Positions 11,810-15,393 of a DNA stretch of 15,393 bases are shown here, piece after piece. Origin of the DNA: Saccoglossus kowalevskii (taxonomy: Eukaryota > Hemichordata > Enteropneusta > Harrimaniidae); NCBI RefSeq assembly GCF_000003605.2, contig NW_003119427.1, forward strand, positions 179,857 to 195,249, read 5' to 3'. The notes beneath the pieces were generated by a model that made no database searches, was not told the origin of the DNA, and saw only the letters and a program-made list of their open reading frames with translations. Numbering within the stretch: position 1 is the first letter of the stretch; each line of letters starts with the position of its first letter. Both the position numbers and the translations under genes were made by a program.

Positions 11810-13040
11810 CTGTAGCGGACAATAGATTGACATTAACTTTTACAAATGACACGAACGCTATATCCATAAGAGTGTGAATATATTTATGTTCGACAGGGGA
11901 ATAACTAGTGTGCATTTCAAACATTTTAAATGACAATATAAAAAAAATCAATTATGGAAAGGAACAAGCAGCCTATCGGCTGAGATAGCTCCGCTGTTAG
12001 CAATGCACGTTTCAATTAAAGAACTGAAGACATCATTAGAAAATGAACAATATGTACAGTATCAAAGCAATCAAACTTACAGTTTTTAACAAGAAGTCGA
12101 AAATATCACTTTCTACCAAAAATTACAAAAATATTCACCAAAATTAGAGAATTGAAGATATCATCATGAAATGAACAAATCTGAGAGAGGTCTACCCAAG
12201 GTACATATACACCAAGTATCAAAGCATTCACGCTTGTAGTTTTCAAGAAGAAGTTGAAAAAGTAAAACATTGACACGGACGACGACGACAGACAATCACT
12301 CATATGATAAGCTCCGCTCGACAAAGTAAACAGCGGAGCTAAAAAAAACATGTAGTACTCAGTCTTGTACAGATTTGGCTTTTGTATTAGCGTATCAGCA
12401 ATCTCATTTGCATCACATGACATGACTGTCTTTGGTAAATAAAGCCAATTATTCTCAAAATGTAAAATGCTTTTTTTTTTATAGAAGCAAAACCTTTTTA
12501 AATCTAATATTTAAAATAACATGCTGAGATGGTACAGTTCAAGATTAATTATTATATTTTGGATATTCAATATAATGTTAATATTACAATAGACATCACT
12601 CTCGACTCATGCATGGAGCTAAACTTGCTTGACTTTAAATTACTATATTTTTATTGTAACACTTCTATTTACAACTTTATAGCATTGCAAAATATCAAGC
12701 TTTTGTTTTGCCTTGTTTCCCTTGTCAACGGAGAAACACAGAAAATGTCAGTACGCCAGCCATTAAAACGTCTCGTATCGTATTTGTAACCCGTATGTTC
12801 GTATGTTATCAGAAAAAAAAAACACCAAACCAATTCGTGGTCGCCAATTCCGCTAAGTCACTATCAATGACGTAGTGGAAATGAAATATTAAGCCACGAA
12901 AGAATCATCAATTATTTTCAAGCAAGTTATTTGTTGTAATGTGATTATTTAAAAATGTGAAGGCAAAATCACAAAATGAATGACGATCCCGTTCGCGAGC
13001 ACAATAGAAAAAGAGACACACGGTTTGATCATCGACTTAC
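11810..13040 (-). other. G-gamma intron 1 (1231 bp) containing a mobile element
   Basis: It is bounded by donor GA|GTAAGT (13040-13035) and acceptor CTACAG (ending 11810), phase 2, splitting Asp33. An intron here, just after the KVSQAAxD helix, matches the conserved coding intron of animal G-gamma genes as I recall it. The acceptor's pyrimidine tract is weak. The element at 11986-12341 is in the middle; the plus frame 12529-12789 is intronic noise. Confidence 0.93.
11986..12341 (+). mobile_element. Pearl/Helitron-like non-autonomous element inside the G-gamma intron
   Basis: Perfect 13-bp inverted ends TAGCTCCGCTGTT (11986-11998) and AACAGCGGAGCTA (12329-12341) bound the unit. The right end also folds into a hairpin, AGCTCCGCT (12310-12318) with AGCGGAGCT (12332-12340), followed by an A-run. 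Inside are two diverged copies of one core unit, 12021-12105 and 12149-12260 (offset 128 bp), sharing GAA(C/T)TGAAGA(C/T)ATCAT, AAATGAACAA, AGTATCAAAGCA and AAGAAGT(C/T)GAAAA. A GACGGACGACGACAGACAATCA-like stretch precedes the hairpin. This layout (terminal hairpin, GAGCTAAAAA end, tandem cores) matches my memory of bivalve pearl/CvA-type elements, now regarded as non-autonomous Helitrons. The minus-strand 105-codon frame across it has no transposase features. Classification as a TIR MITE is the alternative. Confidence 0.65.
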
Positions 13041-13138
13041 TCCGTTGCTGCTTGTGACACCTTGATTCTTTCCAGATTGGCTTCCATCTTCAACTGGTTG
13101 ACCGTTTTCCTCAAAGCGGCGATATTGTTTGAAGACAT
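13041..13138 (-). CDS. Heterotrimeric G-protein gamma subunit, exon 1 (residues 1-32)
   Basis: The exon reads MSSNNIAALRKTV followed by NQLKMEANLERIKVSQAAT, then the first two bases of Asp33. This is the N-terminal helix of G-gamma, which forms a coiled coil with the G-beta N-terminus; QLKMEA and ERIKVS are the most conserved blocks. The frame stays open 33 codons further upstream to another ATG at 13237, but the 13138 ATG is chosen because the family N-terminus begins there and its context is good (A at -3). The donor GA|GTAAGT joins the exon at 11809 to give a 68-codon ORF including stop. The product dimerises with G-beta in the cytosol and functions as an obligate beta-gamma dimer downstream of GPCRs, regulating channels, PLC-beta and PI3K. 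A possible acceptor (AATACAG|CAGAATG) just before the start would allow an upstream non-coding exon. Confidence 0.95.
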
Positions 13139-13300
13139 TCTGCTGTATTTTCGACGAAAAAACAGCACAGAGATGAAGCAAATATCTTCGTCGCTGCTGT
13201 ATCGAGCCTGGCGTTCTAAACCAATCAGCGCAATCACGTTAAAGTCTCGAACACTAATCTCGCATTCACAAAGGGTGGCACTGTTTGGCGCTCTTTACTC
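13139..13300 (-). promoter_or_regulatory. Probable G-gamma promoter / 5'UTR
   Basis: The sequence upstream of the start is GC-richer than the surroundings. It has CCAATCAG at 13221-13228 (an NF-Y box in inverted orientation to the gene, about 85 bp from the ATG) and TTTGGCGC at 13284-13291 (matching the E2F consensus). No TATA box is obvious. The plus-strand 80-codon frame 13062-13304 is the antisense of exon 1 and promoter. Confidence 0.4.
13233..13255 (+). repeat. Uninterrupted copy of a sequence that is split by an insertion at 13539-13690
   Basis: The 23-mer here consists of ATCACGTTAAAG continuing directly into TCTCGAACACT. Its left part recurs at 13539-13550 and its right part (TTAAAGTCTCGAACACT, 17 bases exact) at 13674-13690, where the two are separated by 123-129 bp. 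On the minus strand the copy contains GTTCGAGAC, which fits a Pol III B-box, but no A-box is at the right spacing. Confidence 0.7.
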
Positions 13301-13544
13301 GTAACAAAATACAATGTACTCGTAACTAGTTAACATACACCAAATACATTTGTTGGCATTGTGATACATGTAATAATTATATATAATCATGAAGGAGCTA
13401 AAAAAAAACATGATTTAGTTATTTGCCTGTGCATCAAAGACATTAGAGAACACTCTACAAAGATATGCAGAACCAAGTTTAAGGAAACTTTGCTAGTAAC
13501 TATGCGACAAGTCAATGTCAATGGGAACCTGTACGCACATCACG

Positions 13545-13677
13545 TTAAAGCGCGGTGGTCGTCGCGCAACGCGTGTTCGAATTTCATGTAAAAACACAAT
13601 GTATTTTACACGCGTTGTATACGTCGCTATGAGTCCCATATCGAACAGCACGCGGCACGACGACTGCCGCCCTTTAA
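13545..13677. mobile_element. TTAA-flanked 125-bp inverted-repeat insertion
   Basis: TTAA at 13545-13548 and 13674-13677 flanks a GC-rich 125-bp unit (13549-13673). Its ends are inverted: AGCGCGGTGGTCGTCGCG against AGGGCGGCAGTCGTCGTG (14 of 18 identical). An inner perfect pair CAACGCGTGT (13567-13576) / ACACGCGTTG (13608-13617) makes a second foldback. TTAA duplication is the hallmark of piggyBac-type insertion, and the flanks rejoin exactly to the uninterrupted copy at 13233-13255. Too short to encode protein; both overlapping open frames here are shadows. Confidence 0.5.
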
Positions 13678-13690
13678 AGTCTCGAACACT

Positions 13691-15393
13691 CAACGGTACT
13701 ATAATCAGATTTTGAACGGGTCATGAGAAATTGTAACATAGCCGAATTTAGAAGAACTCTAAAATGCATACAAATGGCCGTGACTACCATAAGAATAATG
13801 TAGACACCACTGGCGACTTTAAGTGCTGGCCAGTTTTCCAATAGTTCAGGATTTGTTGCCGGACAAATGATATACATGTAATACAAAGTTTAAGTTTGGA
13901 GTTATATATTCAAGTTAGCTATGATCGTTGAGATAAATTAAATTCACGTGAACATCATGAAATTGGATGTCAAAAGAGAACGGAGGTCAAAACATTGGCG
14001 GTGGTATACTTCAGCCATGAGACAAAATCCACCAACACTTTTCAGAGATTCCTTTCATGGATATAACCTAGCGGTATACACTGACTGATAATATAACAGT
14101 CAAAACTAACGATGACACAACACGTGACAAGGATTTCACACTAATGCTCATCACCAGTCAAATTACAAAATAAGAAACGTCAGAATTAACAGAAATTCAA
14201 CATGAGGGCTGTGTATTTCCTCCAATTTTAAATTGCTTATAAGACCAACTAACTGAACCTATGTATTAAATCTGTGATCATATACACTGCTATGAAATAA
14301 ACGCTGCCGGCACCACTGAAGCCATTCAGTGATTAGCGTAGTATCATAATGTTCATTTTCTTTTCTCATACAAAATTATATATATATATACATATATTAG
14401 TATTTATATAAGGTTATGTTTTTTGTCGGCTCTACAATGAATGAAGAAATGATTCTGTCCTTGTGAAATATAACTTTTAATACAGGAACCTTGGTTACAT
14501 TTGTTTTCTCTTGGGAACAATTCATTTTGTCCACACTTTCAGCACTTGGTAACAAACACAATACCAGTAGTAAAATTTGCTTTTGGTGATAAACAACATA
14601 TTTATTCTGATACGAGTCGGCACCCCTGTACTTCAAGAACAAATCGATCTAAAACAAAGAAAGTTGCCTTGTTGCCATTTCAGAAAATATCAACATTTCC
14701 TAAAATAATAGCAATTGTTCGATCCAAACTTTTTTCATGCAAATTTGAAAAAATCTTTTTGAATCTTATAAAATTATAATTATGAAAATATCATAGTAAA
14801 CGGAAAATTGAAACCAAAACTCTTAAATTATAATTTGGTGAAGGTCACGGAAAATAGTCTGAGTAATAATAGTTTTAAAGTGAATATTTTTTTTCTAAAT
14901 TAGCCTTAAAATCTTTTAATAGTTTTAATAACATTTAGAAGTAGAGCATTCCAGTGTTTAGTTGCAGCAAACTACTAGGATAATTTGTGGGATGTTATTA
15001 TTTCTAACCTGTTCTATAGGCGACTTCCAGTTCTATGGCGATCAATGGATGCTTCCAAGTAAGTAGACGAAAGTGCGCCCTCTGTTTGTCTACCATTCAT
15101 GTACAGCCAACCCTCAATGATTTGTGTATATGTGGTCTTTATTTACAAGTTCAATGCCATCGGCCCATAAAAGTATTTACTCAATGATTTTTTGGGTGTG
15201 GTAATAAGTATATAATTTTGTCCATATTATTGGTTAGTTTGTTGGCACTGTATCATTCACAGACTCTCTGCACCTCGTTGTTAATAAAGGGAAGATTAAT
15301 ACAATTAGTGTTGAAGTATTTAAAAAAAATGGTATCACAGGCTTTATTTTTTCAATTTATGTTGTACAATACGTTCAACGAAAATAACCCTTG
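13691..15393. other. Upstream flank of the G-gamma gene, no supportable gene
   Basis: AT-rich sequence with a (TA)7 run (14377-14390), palindrome TTCACGTGAA with an E-box core (13943-13952), a hairpin CACTGAA-GCCA-TTCAGTG (about 14312-14329) and a hairpin GTAGAC/GTCTAC with 19-base loop (about 15063-15093). The minus frame 13674-13886 includes a hydrophobic run (VYIILMVVTAICMHF) but has no family resemblance. The plus frame 14501-14779 is low complexity. A candidate exon ending in CCAA|GTAAGT at 15058 is unproven. Confidence 0.55.
14377..14390. repeat. (TA)7 microsatellite
   Basis: Seven TA units followed by CATATATTAG; a simple repeat likely to be length-polymorphic. Confidence 0.8.

Noticed and set aside
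12106-12423. 105-codon minus-strand reading frame
   Set aside because: It runs across the intronic repeat element and its flank, reads through the hairpin, and shows no protein-family features.
13062-13304. 80-codon plus-strand frame
   Set aside because: It is the antisense of G-gamma exon 1 and its promoter.
13515-13715. Arginine-rich plus frame and its antisense frame (13493-13693)
   Set aside because: Both are opened by the GC-rich inverted-repeat insertion, which lacks stops in several frames; no coding evidence.
13674-13886. 70-codon minus-strand frame with a hydrophobic segment, possibly a small membrane protein
   Set aside because: Unrecognised, starts in repetitive TACATGTA sequence, ends in the inserted element, and has no supporting splice or promoter signals.
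14968-15058. Plus-strand candidate exon between TTGCAG| and CCAA|GTAAGT encoding MLLFLTCSIGDFQFYGDQ
   Set aside because: Splice sites look reasonable but the peptide is unrecognised and no partner exon is visible; a chance match is more likely.

Overview
The window is AT-rich, intron-bearing metazoan nuclear DNA. It holds no bacterial-style operons, no rRNA and no convincing tRNA. Almost all long reading frames are chance frames; the real coding sequence is four short exons, all on the minus strand, belonging to two signalling genes. Repeat content points to a mollusc, probably a bivalve: abundant TACATGTA words, short dispersed 'TACTGTAAA...TTTTCACTG' repeats, and an element ending in an AGCTCCGCT/AGCGGAGCT hairpin followed by an A-run. 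The species cannot be named from what is visible.

Left part (1 to about 6760): the 5' half of an ARF6 orthologue on the minus strand. Coding exons at 1585-1666 and 1097-1200 encode residues 1-62, ending at the Trp just before the DVGGQ box. The rest of the gene lies beyond the left edge. A small GC-richer island at about 6495-6765 has a perfect minus-strand splice donor (AAAG|GTGAGT), an ETS site and a YY1-type AAAATGGCGG motif. It is the best candidate for the ARF6 promoter and non-coding first exon, which would make a 4.8 kb 5'UTR intron. The same island could also fire rightward.

Middle (about 6780 to 11700): AT-rich sequence without recognisable genes. A strong minus-strand splice acceptor at 10450 and an AATAAA near 8675 suggest that about 8650-10449 could be a spliced 3'UTR exon of the next gene.

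Right part (11704-13138): a complete two-exon heterotrimeric G-protein gamma subunit gene on the minus strand (67 residues, CaaX box CILL). Its 1.23 kb intron carries a 'pearl'/Helitron-like non-autonomous element (11986-12341). Upstream is a promoter-like stretch (CCAAT box, E2F-like site). Further upstream, a TTAA-flanked 125-bp inverted-repeat insertion (13549-13673) sits in a short sequence that also occurs uninterrupted at 13233-13255, like a filled and an empty site side by side. The last 1.7 kb holds no supportable gene.

The two genes lie head-to-tail. Both act at the plasma membrane through lipid anchors (N-myristoyl on ARF6, predicted geranylgeranyl on G-gamma), but nothing here shows a joint function. 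From memory, human ARF6 and GNG2 are both on 14q, so the pairing may reflect old synteny. I found no clearly novel biological system.
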